DNA from: Salinarimonas chemoclinalis | GTDB lineage: Bacteria > Pseudomonadota > Alphaproteobacteria > Rhizobiales > Beijerinckiaceae | Assembly (NCBI RefSeq): GCF_041514305.1 | Contig: NZ_JBGMWH010000002.1 | Coordinates: 124,001-188,000, forward strand | Reading direction: 5' to 3' | Length of the DNA stretch: 64,000 nucleotides | Part shown: in pieces, positions 1 through 7,566 of the stretch | Position numbering within the stretch: position 1 is the stretch's first letter | Layout: every line of letters begins with the position of its first letter | The notes under the pieces: model-generated | The model's input: only the letters and a program-made list of their open reading frames with translations | Database searches by the model: none | Told to the model about the DNA's origin: nothing | Position numbers and translations under genes: made by a program

Positions 1-120
1 CCGCCGCCACGAGCGCGCGGCGCATGATCGCTCGCGCCCGGTTCTTCCCCAGCGCGGCGATGCGCGGTCGACGTTGCGCAGGCCCTCGACCTTCATGCGG
101 AACATGCCGTCTTGCGCCAT
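1..120 (-). pseudogene. HK97 gp10-like tail-completion protein, frameshifted and cut by window edge
   Basis: An ATG at 120 preceded by GAGGGGCC-type spacing opens a frame reading MAQDGMFRMKVEGLRNVDR. The typical gp10 continuation (IAALGKNRARAIMRRALVAA) lies in the next frame from about position 61. A base has therefore been lost or gained around position 62-68. The MKVEGL start and the later basic helix resemble HK97 gp10-family minor structural proteins. The gene runs off the left edge, so it cannot be said whether more damage follows. Confidence 0.45.
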
Positions 121-132
121 CGTCCCGGCCCC

Positions 133-258
133 TCAGTTCGGCCGCCGGCCCGCGGCGTCGTCGGCTGCCGAGATGCGAGCCCGCGCGTCCGCGAACGTCC
201 GGCGGATCTCGGCGCGGGTCGCGTCTTCGATGGCACGCCGCATCGCGGGATCGGACAC
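133..258 (-). pseudogene. C-terminal remnant of a small phage protein
   Basis: A 41-codon frame (from a GTG at 258, no ribosome site) reads VSDPAMRRAIEDATRAEIRR and ends in GRRPN-stop at 133. The stop lies 12 bases before the gp10-like ATG, so the downstream junction looks original. The upstream part is missing because the tape-measure fragment abuts it in another frame. It reads like the end of an alanine/arginine-rich helical phage protein; the family is not recognised. Confidence 0.35.
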
Positions 259-268
259 GGACGGGTGC

Positions 269-481
269 GCGATCGAACTCGGCGAAGGCGGCGACGGCGT
301 TCTGGATGCCCGCGCCGAGCGCCGCCGTCGAGAGCGCGCCGGCGAGCATGGTCCCCACGCTCGCGAAGGACTTCCCGAGCCCCGCGAGCGCCCCTTGCGC
401 CTTCTTGGCGTCGCGGCCGAACTGCGCGCTGTCCATTCCGAGGTCGACGCGCAGGGCGCCGATTACCGCGTTGCTCGCCAT
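269..481 (-). pseudogene. N-terminal fragment of a tail tape-measure protein
   Basis: From the ATG at 481 the frame gives 71 residues beginning MASNAVIGALRVDLGMDSAQ and continuing through a Gly/Ala-rich hydrophobic stretch. This is a characteristic start of siphophage tape-measure proteins, which normally exceed 600 residues. After FAEFDR the reading stops looking like protein although the frame stays open to the window edge. A deletion appears to have fused this fragment to the genes on its left. Its position directly after the capsid gene and before gp10 is not the usual phage order. Confidence 0.5.
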
Positions 482-664
482 GATCAGCATTCCTCAAGCG
501 GGAGAGGGAGCGGCGGGCGGGTCCTCACGGCGGGGGCGCCGTGTGCCTGGCGAACCCGCCCGCCTGGACCGTCCGCGCGGACGGCATTGAGAGAACACCC
601 CGAGGGCGCCCGCGCGGTTTCGGGGCCGGTCCTACGCCCCGTCGTACCCCCTCGGGGGAGCCGG

Positions 665-2302
665 TCAGTAGGTGACGCCGGTGATGACGGAGCCGGCCGC
701 GGCGCGCTCCAGCCGGACGTCACCCGCCATCTCCACGTGGAAGAGCATCTCGTTGTGCTGGAAGCAGGAACGGGCGTTGCCGTTGGCGTCGATGTACGTC
801 GCCTCGGTCGAGATCCGCGCCTCCGCGTCGCCGCCCTGCGCGATGACGATCGAAGGCCCGTGGAAGAACAGGATCTCCGCCTCGTTGCCGCCACCGCCCA
901 GGTTGCTCGGCACCTGGTTGGTGTCGAGGATCAGGTGACCCTTGAGCGTCCCGTTGATCTCGATGGACGGGAACACCTTGTTGCCGTTGGCGTCGCGCAG
1001 GTTCGCCAGATGCTCACGGGTCCGATAGGCCATGATCCAGAACCCCGTCTCGCGGGTCACCGGGATGTTGGCGTTGCGCAGGGCGACCGTCGCCCGCGAC
1101 AGGTCCGCCTCGATGTGCGTCGAGCTCGTGCCGGTGATCGCCGTGACGTGCCCCGGGGCGACCTGCGAGCGCAGACCGAGCGGGACATAGGCGGTGCCGC
1201 CGCCGCGCAGGTAGCCGACATCCTCGTTGACCCGCAGCCGATCCACGAGCCGCGACATGAGCACCTGCTCGAGGTTCCGCACCGCCGACATGCCGGACGT
1301 GCTCTGGCGAACGAGGGAGCGCGAGACGACGATCTCGACGGCGAGACGCCGCGGATCCAGGCGCGTGTCGCCGAACTCGAAGGCGCCGGGCGTCGGGCGA
1401 TCGTTCTCGCCGAGCCAGGACCCCGCCGGCGCCGACGCCTCGCGCGGCATGATCAGCGAGCCCGCCACGTTGTAGATCTGCGGCTGCATCTGCCGAATCA
1501 CGGTCCGGTTCTCCAGGCCGGCGATCAGCGTCGAGGCGAAGTCGGGAAGCGAGAGCGCGCCGCCGCTGGCGAAATCCGACAGCGCGTGCGTGCTCTTGCG
1601 GGCCGCGAGGGCGTCGCCGATCGCCTTCACCGTCTTCACGACGTCGGCGGGGTACGCCTTCTCGACGATGGCGAGCACGCCCGGCGACGTGCTGCCGAGA
1701 TCGTCCCGCAGGTCGGCATCGATCGCCTTCGCGGCGAGAAGGGCGAGGCCGGCCTTCGCCAGTGCTTCACGGGAGAGATCGTTCATGGGTGCGGCCTCCG
1801 GGATCGCCGGCGCGCTCGCGCCGATGGGGGACGAGGGGTGACGCGACGCGGCGCGTTCGATGATCAGGGCTTCGGGGTTGGCGGGGACGCTGACGAGGGA
1901 GAATTCCCACAGCTCGGCGCGCGTGAAGTGCCAGCCGCCTTCGCCCGCCCGCGGCTTCCGCTCGATCGCTCGGAAGCCGATCGAGGCCGCGTTGACGATG
2001 CCGGCCTTGACGAGCGCGAGCACTTCGTCGGCGCGCTGCGATGCGCCGACCGGGGGGAACGTGACCGTCGCCTCGACGCGGTTCCCGACGGCGTAGATGT
2101 GCTTCGCCCGGGCGATCGGTTGGTGCGGGTCGTGCTGCCACAGGACGACGGGGTTCGCCTTGAAGTGCTCGAGGTCGAGGCCGTGCGGATCGATCACGTC
2201 GCCATCGCGATCGGGCGTGCTCGTCGAGACGACGATGCGGATCTGTCGCTCGTCGCCGCCGGCCTTCTCCAGCCGCCCAACCGCCTTGCGAACGAGGCTC
2301 AT
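665..2302 (-). CDS. Fused HK97-type prohead protease and major capsid protein
   Basis: The protein has 545 residues. Residues 20-150 form a U35-type prohead protease domain: IRIVVSTSTPDRDGDVI, a catalytic-type His57 in LWQHD, Ser107 in NAASIGF, and the closing FSLVSVPANPEA. Residues about 190-545 are an HK97-fold major capsid protein (LPDFASTLIAGLENRTVIRQ region onward). In most phages these are two genes; here a single frame should make a precursor that processes itself during head assembly. ATG 2302 overlaps the stop of the upstream gene (ATGA), which argues for this start over a longer 591-codon frame. No portal or terminase gene is seen in the adjacent upstream genes. Confidence 0.85.
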   Translation of the reverse strand: MSLVRKAVGRLEKAGGDERQIRIVVSTSTPDRDGDVIDPHGLDLEHFKANPVVLWQHDPHQPIARAKHIYAVGNRVEATVTFPPVGASQRADEVLALVKAGIVNAASIGFRAIERKPRAGEGGWHFTRAELWEFSLVSVPANPEALIIERAASRHPSSPIGASAPAIPEAAPMNDLSREALAKAGLALLAAKAIDADLRDDLGSTSPGVLAIVEKAYPADVVKTVKAIGDALAARKSTHALSDFASGGALSLPDFASTLIAGLENRTVIRQMQPQIYNVAGSLIMPREASAPAGSWLGENDRPTPGAFEFGDTRLDPRRLAVEIVVSRSLVRQSTSGMSAVRNLEQVLMSRLVDRLRVNEDVGYLRGGGTAYVPLGLRSQVAPGHVTAITGTSSTHIEADLSRATVALRNANIPVTRETGFWIMAYRTREHLANLRDANGNKVFPSIEINGTLKGHLILDTNQVPSNLGGGGNEAEILFFHGPSIVIAQGGDAEARISTEATYIDANGNARSCFQHNEMLFHVEMAGDVRLERAAAGSVITGVTY

Positions 2303-2811
2303 CGGCCGCCCTCCGAGCGCATGGTCGCGATCATCTCGCGCAGCGCTTCCGCGGCGCGCTCGTGGGTTCGGTTCGGCGGAAAGTCGCCGTTGGCCATGAA
2401 GAACGGCGCGTGCTCCGGGCGCTCCCGGAACTCGCGGCACTCGGCGAGCGCCGCTTCGAACTCGACGAGGGCGTGTTCCAGGGTCTCCAGGCGATCGGCG
2501 TAGGCTTCGCGAACCGAGCGGCGCTCGGCTGCCGTCTCGCGCGCCACGGCCGCCGCGTGGGCTTCCTCGAGGCGGGGAACGGCGACGTCCAGGCGCTCCA
2601 GCGCGAGCGACAGGCGCGCCCGCTCGTCATCCATCGCGAGCACGGCGTCGTCGTCGAGGTCGAGAAGCCGCGCCTCGCGCTCGCGCCGCAGCTCGAGCAC
2701 GCGATCTTCCGCGGCGCGTCGCTCGGCACGGGCTTCGTCGAGCCGGCGCGCGAGCGCGCCGGCGGATTCGGTCTCGGGTCGAGCGGAGCGGAACCAGTCG
2801 AGGAAGGGCAT
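2299..2811 (-). CDS. Coiled-coil phage protein of unknown function
   Basis: This 170-residue protein is rich in Ala, Arg and Glu, and residues 20-130 look like a long heptad coiled coil. It begins MPFLDWFRSARPE and has a GGAGG ribosome site 9 bases before ATG 2811. Its stop overlaps the protease-capsid start in an ATGA, so the two are probably translationally coupled. The position suggests a scaffold or head-assembly role, but that is inferred from context only and no family is recognised. Confidence 0.6.
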   Translation of the reverse strand: MPFLDWFRSARPETESAGALARRLDEARAERRAAEDRVLELRREREARLLDLDDDAVLAMDDERARLSLALERLDVAVPRLEEAHAAAVARETAAERRSVREAYADRLETLEHALVEFEAALAECREFRERPEHAPFFMANGDFPPNRTHERAAEALREMIATMRSEGGR

Positions 2812-2893
2812 CGGGTGAACCTCCGTGAGCTTCACCGTGCCACGACCCGCTGGCCAGCGCCCCGCGCCGCTCGTGGCCAAGCTCGCGACCCGG

Positions 2894-3421
2894 TCACCCG
2901 GGATCCGCCTCGACGCCGATGCGCTCGCCGAGCGCCCGGCGGATGGTTCGGGCCGATGGCGGTTGCCCGCCGTTCTCCACGAGCGCCGCGAACTCCAGGC
3001 GCCGCGCCTCCCGGGTCGTCGCCGGCATGCCGGCTCGCCGATCGTGCCGGAAGGTCGAGGCGGCGTAGCGCTCCAGACGCTCGGCGATCAGCTCGGCGCG
3101 CCGTGCCGTCGAGCCGTCCACCGTCGCCGCGAGCGCGCGCAGGGCGTCGTCGCGCCGCATCCGCCGGGCTTCCTCGTGCCACGCGCGACACCCGGGCGCG
3201 GGAGAGACGCCGAGCGCGAGGTCGAGATCCACGCCGCGCGAGGCGTCGATGAGGAAGCTGCGAAGGCCCCGGGCGTGCGCCCGGGCGTCGGGATCGTCCA
3301 GACGCTCCAGGATGGCCGCGACCCGAGCCGCCCGCGCCGCGCTCGCCAGCGGCGCCGACACGGGCGCGGTGGGATCGATCCGCCGAAGCAGGTCCAGAAG
3401 ATCGTCATCGGGCGCCGTCAC
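2894..3421 (-). CDS. Unknown phage-element protein, first gene of the capsid operon
   Basis: It encodes 175 residues from a GTG at 3421 (MTAPDDDLLDLLRRIDPTAP), with GGAGG 8 bases upstream. The protein is charged, helical and has no membrane segment. It is the first gene of the capsid transcription unit, 82 bases before the coiled-coil gene. The C-terminal segment RTIRRALGERIGV could form a DNA-binding helix, but this is weak. No function is assigned; a small terminase would be the expected neighbour but is not recognisable. Confidence 0.55.
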   Translation of the reverse strand: MTAPDDDLLDLLRRIDPTAPVSAPLASAARAARVAAILERLDDPDARAHARGLRSFLIDASRGVDLDLALGVSPAPGCRAWHEEARRMRRDDALRALAATVDGSTARRAELIAERLERYAASTFRHDRRAGMPATTREARRLEFAALVENGGQPPSARTIRRALGERIGVEADPG

Positions 3422-3594
3422 GTCGCCGCCTCCGATCGCTGGAGTGCGGCGCGCCGGGTCGTTCGATTTCCCGCGAAAAAATCAAACGGCGCGACTTGGC
3501 GCGAATTCCCCATGCAAGACAAGCGCTTGTCCCGGGCGAGCAGACCCGCCTACGGCCCCGGATATTCGACCGCGGAAGAAAAAATCCGCGCATG

Positions 3595-3604
3595 GTTACC
3601 CCCG
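3595..3604. promoter_or_regulatory. Single GTTACCC operator-like site
   Basis: GTTACCCCCG occurs about 175 bases upstream of the GTG of the capsid operon. The same heptamer occurs as pairs before the ATPase operon and the integrase. Only one copy is visible here, so the assignment is weaker than for the other two sites. Confidence 0.3.
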
Positions 3605-3824
3605 CCGGTCCGAAAGCGGCGCCCCTCGAATGTCTCGCACCCCCCCTACCCTTCGGGGAAGGCCGGCGGGCGCCCTCGCAAGAGGCGGCGTCCCGTGAGC
3701 GGATCACGTCCGCGTTCGTGCAAGGATCTGGACACGACGAAGCCGGCGCGGGGTGCGTCGTCGTCACCGGATCACGCGGCGCGGCTCGCTCGAAAGAGCG
3801 CGCCCGCGTGTAGGGGGTATGGGG

Positions 3825-3936
3825 GTTGGAACACACAGGGGGTTGGAAGCCGCTGGAACCCCGTTCGAACCCGGTTGGAAGGTCGTCGGTAGGGCGTTGG
3901 AACGCAACCTCTGCTGACGTTGGAAGGGCGTTGGAA
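3825..3936. repeat. GTTGGAA repeat array phased at about 11 bp (possible iterons)
   Basis: Exact GTTGGAA copies start at 3825, 3842, 3874, 3896, 3919 and 3930; one-mismatch copies start at 3852 and 3863. Successive steps are 17, 10, 11, 11, 22, 23 and 11 bases, close to one helical turn or multiples of it. The period is not a multiple of three, so this is DNA-level structure and not a peptide repeat. The array lies directly downstream of the RepA-type ATPase gene, in the 520-bp gap before the capsid operon. That placement suits an iteron origin or a cooperative operator. The rest of the gap (3422-3824) shows no convincing gene. Confidence 0.65.
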
Positions 3937-3943
3937 GCCATCG

Positions 3944-5209
3944 TTACGCCTCCGGATTGGTAGCGCGCACGATGCGGTGACGGCGCTTCGAAGGCGGTCC
4001 CGTCTCAGCGACGGTGAGGATGCCCGCGGCGAAGAGGGCATTCATGGCGGCGATGAGCGCGCCTTTCGGAATGCCGTTGGCGCGAGGATCGCGCACGAAC
4101 TGCGCGGGAGCGTAGGACGCGCTCGGGCTCGGCGAGACGGTGCGGCCCTCGCGATCGTAGGCGTCTACCAGGTCGAGGAAGACGCGCTCGGCACGGGCGG
4201 CGAGTGTCATCCGGTCCAGGGTCGAGGGCGTCGCGGTCTCTTCGGCGACGAACACCCCGTCTCGCCATCGGAGCGGGATCGTCTCTCCGGTGCGGCCGTA
4301 GTTCGCCTTCATGGTCGAGAGCGTGCGCAAGTCGGGATCGGGCTCGAGGGTCGAGCCGCCTTCGTTCGTGGTCACGCGCTTGAGGTAGAGGCGGGAGCGG
4401 ACGGAATTGCTCCAGGCCGTCGAGCCGGACGTGCCCGACCCGCTCGCGATGCCGGCGACGGACGGATGCGATAGGAGGACGATCGCGGCGCCGGTCTCGA
4501 TCGCGAGGCCGCGCAGCATGCCGACGAACTGCCGCACCTGTGCGCGGTTGTTCTCGTCTCCCCCGAAGACGTCGGCGCTGTTGTCGAGGATGATCAGTGC
4601 AGGCTCGAGCGTCACGGCTTGAAACCGCAGCCCACGCCACAGGGGCGTTTCCTTGATGAGCCCGTTGCGTCCGTCCGGCGCAGCGAGCACGGCATCCTCA
4701 CCCGCGAGAGGCGCGATCACGAAACCGTCGAGATCCGCGAGGCTCACGTCTTCGGCCCTGGCGATGTCGACAAGCCGGCGGTGGATTTCGTCCCGATCGT
4801 CTTCGGCCGAGAGGTAGAGCACACGGCCGCCGACGCATGGCCTGCCCAGCCACGGGCGCGCGAGGATCGTCGCGGCGCCCAGCTGCTTCGCGATGAGGCT
4901 CTTGCCGGTTCCCCCGTCGCCGTTGACGATGGTCACAGTGCCGCTGGGAATGAGCCCGTCGACGTGCCAGGCCCGCGGCGGGACGGGCTTGCCGAAGAGC
5001 GCCGACGCGTCGAGCGTCGAGCCGGGCACGGCGCGCAGCTTCGTTCGGAGGAAGTAGCGGTTCGATCGGCCGCGCCCCGGCGACGGATCGATGACGAGAT
5101 GCCCGCCGTCCTTCAACTCGCCGATGGCCTTCTGAACGCCCTGCCGGGTGACGCGGAGCACCGGCCCGAACACGTCCGGCGCCGTCATCGCCTCTGAGAT
5201 CGTCGTCAT
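3944..5209 (-). CDS. RepA-type AAA ATPase with N-terminal winged helix
   Basis: The protein has 421 residues. Residues 14-55 look like a winged helix (TRQGVQKAIGELKDGG). A RecA-like AAA_25/RepA ATPase core follows: Walker A GDGGTGKS at 97-104, a segment VLYLSAEDDRDEIHRR typical of RepA-type ATPases, Walker B ALIILDN at 204-210, and a sensor region VLLSHPS near 244-250. A second helix-turn-helix-like segment occurs near the C-terminus (IPKGALIAAMNALFAAGIL). Such proteins act as replicative helicases or helicase loaders in plasmids and mobile elements. ATG 5209 has GGAGGTGAGG upstream and overlaps the preceding stop (ATGA). The GTTGGAA array sits just past its 3' end. Confidence 0.75.
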   Translation of the reverse strand: MTTISEAMTAPDVFGPVLRVTRQGVQKAIGELKDGGHLVIDPSPGRGRSNRYFLRTKLRAVPGSTLDASALFGKPVPPRAWHVDGLIPSGTVTIVNGDGGTGKSLIAKQLGAATILARPWLGRPCVGGRVLYLSAEDDRDEIHRRLVDIARAEDVSLADLDGFVIAPLAGEDAVLAAPDGRNGLIKETPLWRGLRFQAVTLEPALIILDNSADVFGGDENNRAQVRQFVGMLRGLAIETGAAIVLLSHPSVAGIASGSGTSGSTAWSNSVRSRLYLKRVTTNEGGSTLEPDPDLRTLSTMKANYGRTGETIPLRWRDGVFVAEETATPSTLDRMTLAARAERVFLDLVDAYDREGRTVSPSPSASYAPAQFVRDPRANGIPKGALIAAMNALFAAGILTVAETGPPSKRRHRIVRATNPEA

Positions 5210-5634
5210 GCCTCACCTCCGTTGCGCCGCGCCTCGAGCCGCTGGCGAGCCGTGAGGCCGGCCATCTTCGATCCCTTCGCCTTCGCCTTCACCCGGCGCT
5301 GGAGCGGCGCGAGAGCCCGTTGCGTGGCGTTCGCGAGCCGGGTGGCTTCCTCACCGTCCACGTCCTCCCCCCGGGCGACGCGCTCGCGCATGCGCTCGAC
5401 CTGCACCGCGAGCGTTGCGGCGAGGCGCGCCTGTGTCCGGTCGCCCTCCGTCACGTCGTCGCCGAGAGGCGCGAGGTACGCGGCCTCCAGCTCGGCGAGA
5501 CGGCGAGCCGCCCGGGTTCGGCGATCGATCGGGACCCGCCGATTGCGCTTCGTCCGCTTCCGCTTGCCACCCGCGGCGCTTCCGGGTGACGTCGCGGACG
5601 CGTCCCCGCCGTGGTCGGTGTGCTCTTCGATCAT
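5206..5634 (-). CDS. Small basic phage protein of unknown function
   Basis: It has 142 residues. A very basic N-terminus (GGKRKRTKRNRRVPIDRRTR) is followed by two long helices with the spacing AARRLAELEAAYLAPLGDD...LAATLAVQVERMRERVARGE. Similar short helical proteins are common in alphaproteobacterial prophages, often beside terminase genes, but the role is not known. It is the first gene of the ATPase operon: the stop overlaps the ATPase start, and a pair of GTTACCC sites lies 18-39 bases upstream. Confidence 0.6.
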   Translation of the reverse strand: MIEEHTDHGGDASATSPGSAAGGKRKRTKRNRRVPIDRRTRAARRLAELEAAYLAPLGDDVTEGDRTQARLAATLAVQVERMRERVARGEDVDGEEATRLANATQRALAPLQRRVKAKAKGSKMAGLTARQRLEARRNGGEA

Positions 5635-5651
5635 GGATTCCGGCCTCTCTC

Positions 5652-5673
5652 GTTACCCTGTGGCGTTACCCCC
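5652..5673. promoter_or_regulatory. Paired GTTACCC operator-like sites before the ATPase operon
   Basis: GTTACCC occurs at 5652 and again at 5665 (GTTACCCCC), 13 bases apart and 18 bases before the ATG at 5634. The same heptamer, again as a close pair, precedes the integrase gene at 9701-9748, which suggests a common element-encoded or host regulator. Confidence 0.5.
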
Positions 5674-5931
5674 GGCGTGCGTGAGGGCCACAAGCCCATG
5701 CGCAGCAAGGTGTTGATCGTATCGTGTCCGTGCCTGCAAAGCACAGGGTCCACCGTGATCGTCCCGCCGCGGCAAAGGGCGTGCCGGAGCCGATGCGCGC
5801 CGCACATGCGATCCGTCTTCCCGCATACGCTGGTGTTCGTGCATTCTTGCAAGCTCATACTTGGCAAGGTCGCGATGGTCTTGCGTCGATGAGAGCGTGG
5901 AAGGGGTGTGGGGACGGGGGCGCCCCCTACC

Positions 5932-5990
5932 GGAACGTCCTTCCACCCGTTCGGAACCTCTTTCCGGTACGCCCTGCGGAACCTGCTTCC
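5932..5990. repeat. Three GGAA-N5-TTCC palindromes in a gene-free gap
   Basis: GGAA-N5-TTCC inverted repeats lie at 5932-5944, 5953-5965 and 5978-5990. The last two sit inside near-identical 20-bp direct repeats (5952-5971 and 5977-5996, 18 of 20 bases equal). They occupy the 466-bp gap 5635-6100, which otherwise shows only the GTTACCC pair and no convincing gene. Operator or origin sites are possible. Confidence 0.5.
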
Positions 5991-6094
5991 GGTACGGGTC
6001 GAGAGAGGCGCGGGCGCGCTGAGGCGCCCGCTCCCGGACACGTCGTGTGTCGGTCCCGTCCGGTCGGCTGGCGTGGAGCGAGATATAGATAGCA

Positions 6095-6195
6095 GGGGCA
6101 TTATCGCCCCCGGGCCTGTAGGGGCGCTACCGCCCCCGGGGATGGCGCCTCACCAGGGGCGCTACCGCCCCCGGTCCTGGTGGCGCTACCGCCCC
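6095..6195. repeat. Four short hairpins of consensus GGGGCGCTACCGCCCC
   Basis: The units lie at 6095-6110 (degenerate centre), 6121-6136, 6156-6171 and 6180-6195 (one mismatch). Each can form a 5-6 bp G/C stem with a four- to five-base loop. They overlap the 3' end of the winged-helix gene but fall in different reading frames (TGGGSA, TGGGSA, PGAVAP), so selection is probably on the DNA or RNA and not on the peptide. Confidence 0.55.
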
Positions 6196-6676
6196 CGGTA
6201 TTCTGGTTTCGCCGGACCGGTTGGGTGCCGTGGTTCCTCTCGTGGAGCACCGAAGCGAGCGCGGCTTCGGCTTCGTTGCGGCTCGCGATCTTGCGCCACT
6301 CGTGGGTGGGGACCGCGGCTCGCAGCTCGCCGGGACGCCTGCGGTTGATGACGTAGGTGAGCCTGTAGCGCGTGGGGCGTCGAAGGCCGGAGATCGATCG
6401 GCCGCCGGCTTCGGTGATCTCGACGAAGCCGAGCGCGATGCACTGTCGCACAGCGAGAGCGATCGACTTCCGCCGGATGCCGGCTGCCTCGAGTTGGTCG
6501 TAGGTGCAGATGAGCCGACCGTTCTCGACGGCGCCCTGGCTCATGTGCTCGACTTCCATGCGGTCGAGGACGCGGCGGGCGTTGTCGGTGAGCGCGTGCC
6601 AAGCCGGGGACTCCCGCATCTCCAGCGAGTGCGCGACCCACGGACCGTCGAGTTGCTTCTCGCGTCTCTTCGTCAT
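6101..6676 (-). CDS. Winged-helix replication-type protein of the mobile element
   Basis: It encodes 191 residues. Residues 10-115 match the layout of a conserved protein of alphaproteobacterial integrated elements: WVAHSLEMRESPAWHALTDN, then LDRMEVEHM, ENGRLICTYDQLEAAGIRRK (DNA-binding wing/helix) and a SGLRRPTRYRLTYV end. Such domains resemble replication-initiation or DnaT-like winged helices. The C-terminal 40 residues are low-complexity and are produced by the hairpin repeats described separately. ATG 6676 overlaps the previous stop (ATGA). The role in replication is inferred. Confidence 0.6.
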   Translation of the reverse strand: MTKRREKQLDGPWVAHSLEMRESPAWHALTDNARRVLDRMEVEHMSQGAVENGRLICTYDQLEAAGIRRKSIALAVRQCIALGFVEITEAGGRSISGLRRPTRYRLTYVINRRRPGELRAAVPTHEWRKIASRNEAEAALASVLHERNHGTQPVRRNQNTGGGSATRTGGGSAPGEAPSPGAVAPLQARGR

Positions 6677-7071
6677 GCGGCGCCGCCTTCCGAGCCGCCG
6701 ATGCCGATGAGGGCCGCACGGATCGCGCCGGCCATGCTGGCGAGTTCGCGATCGATCACATCGGGAGCGACGCCGCGGCGCTGCATGGTCTCGCGCTGGA
6801 TGCGCATCTGGGTCTCGAGATGCTTCTCGGCTGCGCGTGGCGACAGCTCCGCCATGCGGGCCGCGTGACGCGCGACGAAGTCCCGACGCCGCGCGATCGG
6901 GAAGACGTGGACGCTCGCGGACCATGCCGGCGCCGGGCGCTTCCGTCGAGGGGCGCGGGCCTTCTTCGGTGCCGGGGCCGCGGTGGGGCTCGGCACGGGC
7001 TCCAGGCCGGCGCGGCGGGCCTGCGCATCGGCGACGCGCCACAGGGGGAGCGGGGGGAGGTCGTCCGTCAC
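6673..7071 (-). CDS. DUF6074-like small protein
   Basis: This 132-residue protein starts at GTG 7071. It has a Pro/Ala/Lys-rich middle followed by VHVFPIARRRDFVARHAARM and a helical C-terminus (HLETQMRIQRETMQRRGVAPD). The V-x-x-FP-x-ARR motif and following helices resemble DUF6074 proteins found in rhizobial prophages and islands; the function is unknown. Both ends are coupled to neighbours (GTGA and ATGA overlaps). Confidence 0.55.
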   Translation of the reverse strand: MTDDLPPLPLWRVADAQARRAGLEPVPSPTAAPAPKKARAPRRKRPAPAWSASVHVFPIARRRDFVARHAARMAELSPRAAEKHLETQMRIQRETMQRRGVAPDVIDRELASMAGAIRAALIGIGGSEGGAA

Positions 7072-7298
7072 GACGGCGCTCCCTCACGCTGCGCGGCCCG
7101 GTGCACGGCCTCGACGGCTGCGCGGCGCTCCTTCTCGCCGAAGCTGGCCAGGTACTCGCCGGAGGCCGTGAAGCACTCCAGGCGGCGCCCTCTCGGGATG
7201 ATGGTCCCGAGCCGGGTCGTGCCGGCGTAGACGCACGTGGTGCCGGCTTCGAAGGCCGTGCCGATCTCGGGAGAGGGGAGGGGGCGACGGGGTGCCAT
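7068..7298 (-). CDS. Small unknown protein (76 aa)
   Basis: A short beta-rich sequence: TAFEAGTTCVYAGTTRLGTI, then RLECFTASGEYLASF and a helical end. It lies between the AlpA-type gene (1 base gap) and the DUF6074-like gene (GTGA overlap), so it is clearly part of the operon. No family is recognised; small hypothetical proteins of this pattern are common in element-encoded operons. Confidence 0.5.
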   Translation of the reverse strand: MAPRRPLPSPEIGTAFEAGTTCVYAGTTRLGTIIPRGRRLECFTASGEYLASFGEKERRAAVEAVHRAAQREGAPS

Positions 7299-7299
7299 C

Positions 7300-7563
7300 T
7301 CAGGCCCCCGCCGTCGCGCCGGCGCGGTGCCGGGCGGCTGCCGCGGCGCCGATCGGGGCGGGCGCCGGGGCCGCGGCCTTCGCGGCGTCGAGGCGGTCGA
7401 GATCGGCGAGACGCCAGTAGCGGAACCGGCCGAAGTAGACCGGCGCCGGGAGGTCGCCGCGCTTCACGCGCCGGTCGACCGTGGCATCCGAGATGTCGTA
7501 CCGGGCCTTGACCTTGGCGAGGCCGATGAAGCCGTTCGGGTCGGCGGGGCTGGGGTTCGTCAT
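7300..7563 (-). CDS. AlpA/MerR-type helix-turn-helix protein (possible excisionase)
   Basis: It has 87 residues. Residues 10-58 are a small winged HTH: GFIGLAKVKARYDISDATVD, RRVKRGDLPAPVYFG and RYWRLADLDRL, as in HTH_17/AlpA proteins that direct excision or integrase expression in P4-like elements. The tail is Ala/Pro-rich. ATG 7563 fits the domain; a TTG at 7599 in the same frame is less likely because a perfect 10-bp inverted repeat occupies that stretch. It heads the five-gene unit that ends with the winged-helix gene. Confidence 0.7.
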   Translation of the reverse strand: MTNPSPADPNGFIGLAKVKARYDISDATVDRRVKRGDLPAPVYFGRFRYWRLADLDRLDAAKAAAPAPAPIGAAAAARHRAGATAGA

Positions 7564-7566
7564 GTG

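Noticed and set aside
3405..3941. 178-codon frame across the GTTGGAA array
   Set aside because: The repeat period of 11 breaks the frame, the product has no protein-like pattern, and the frame overlaps the start of the capsid-operon gene.
5631..6101. Possible gene in the gap before the ATPase operon
   Set aside because: Open frames on both strands lack ribosome sites and protein-like composition, and the region is filled with palindromes and operator-like repeats.
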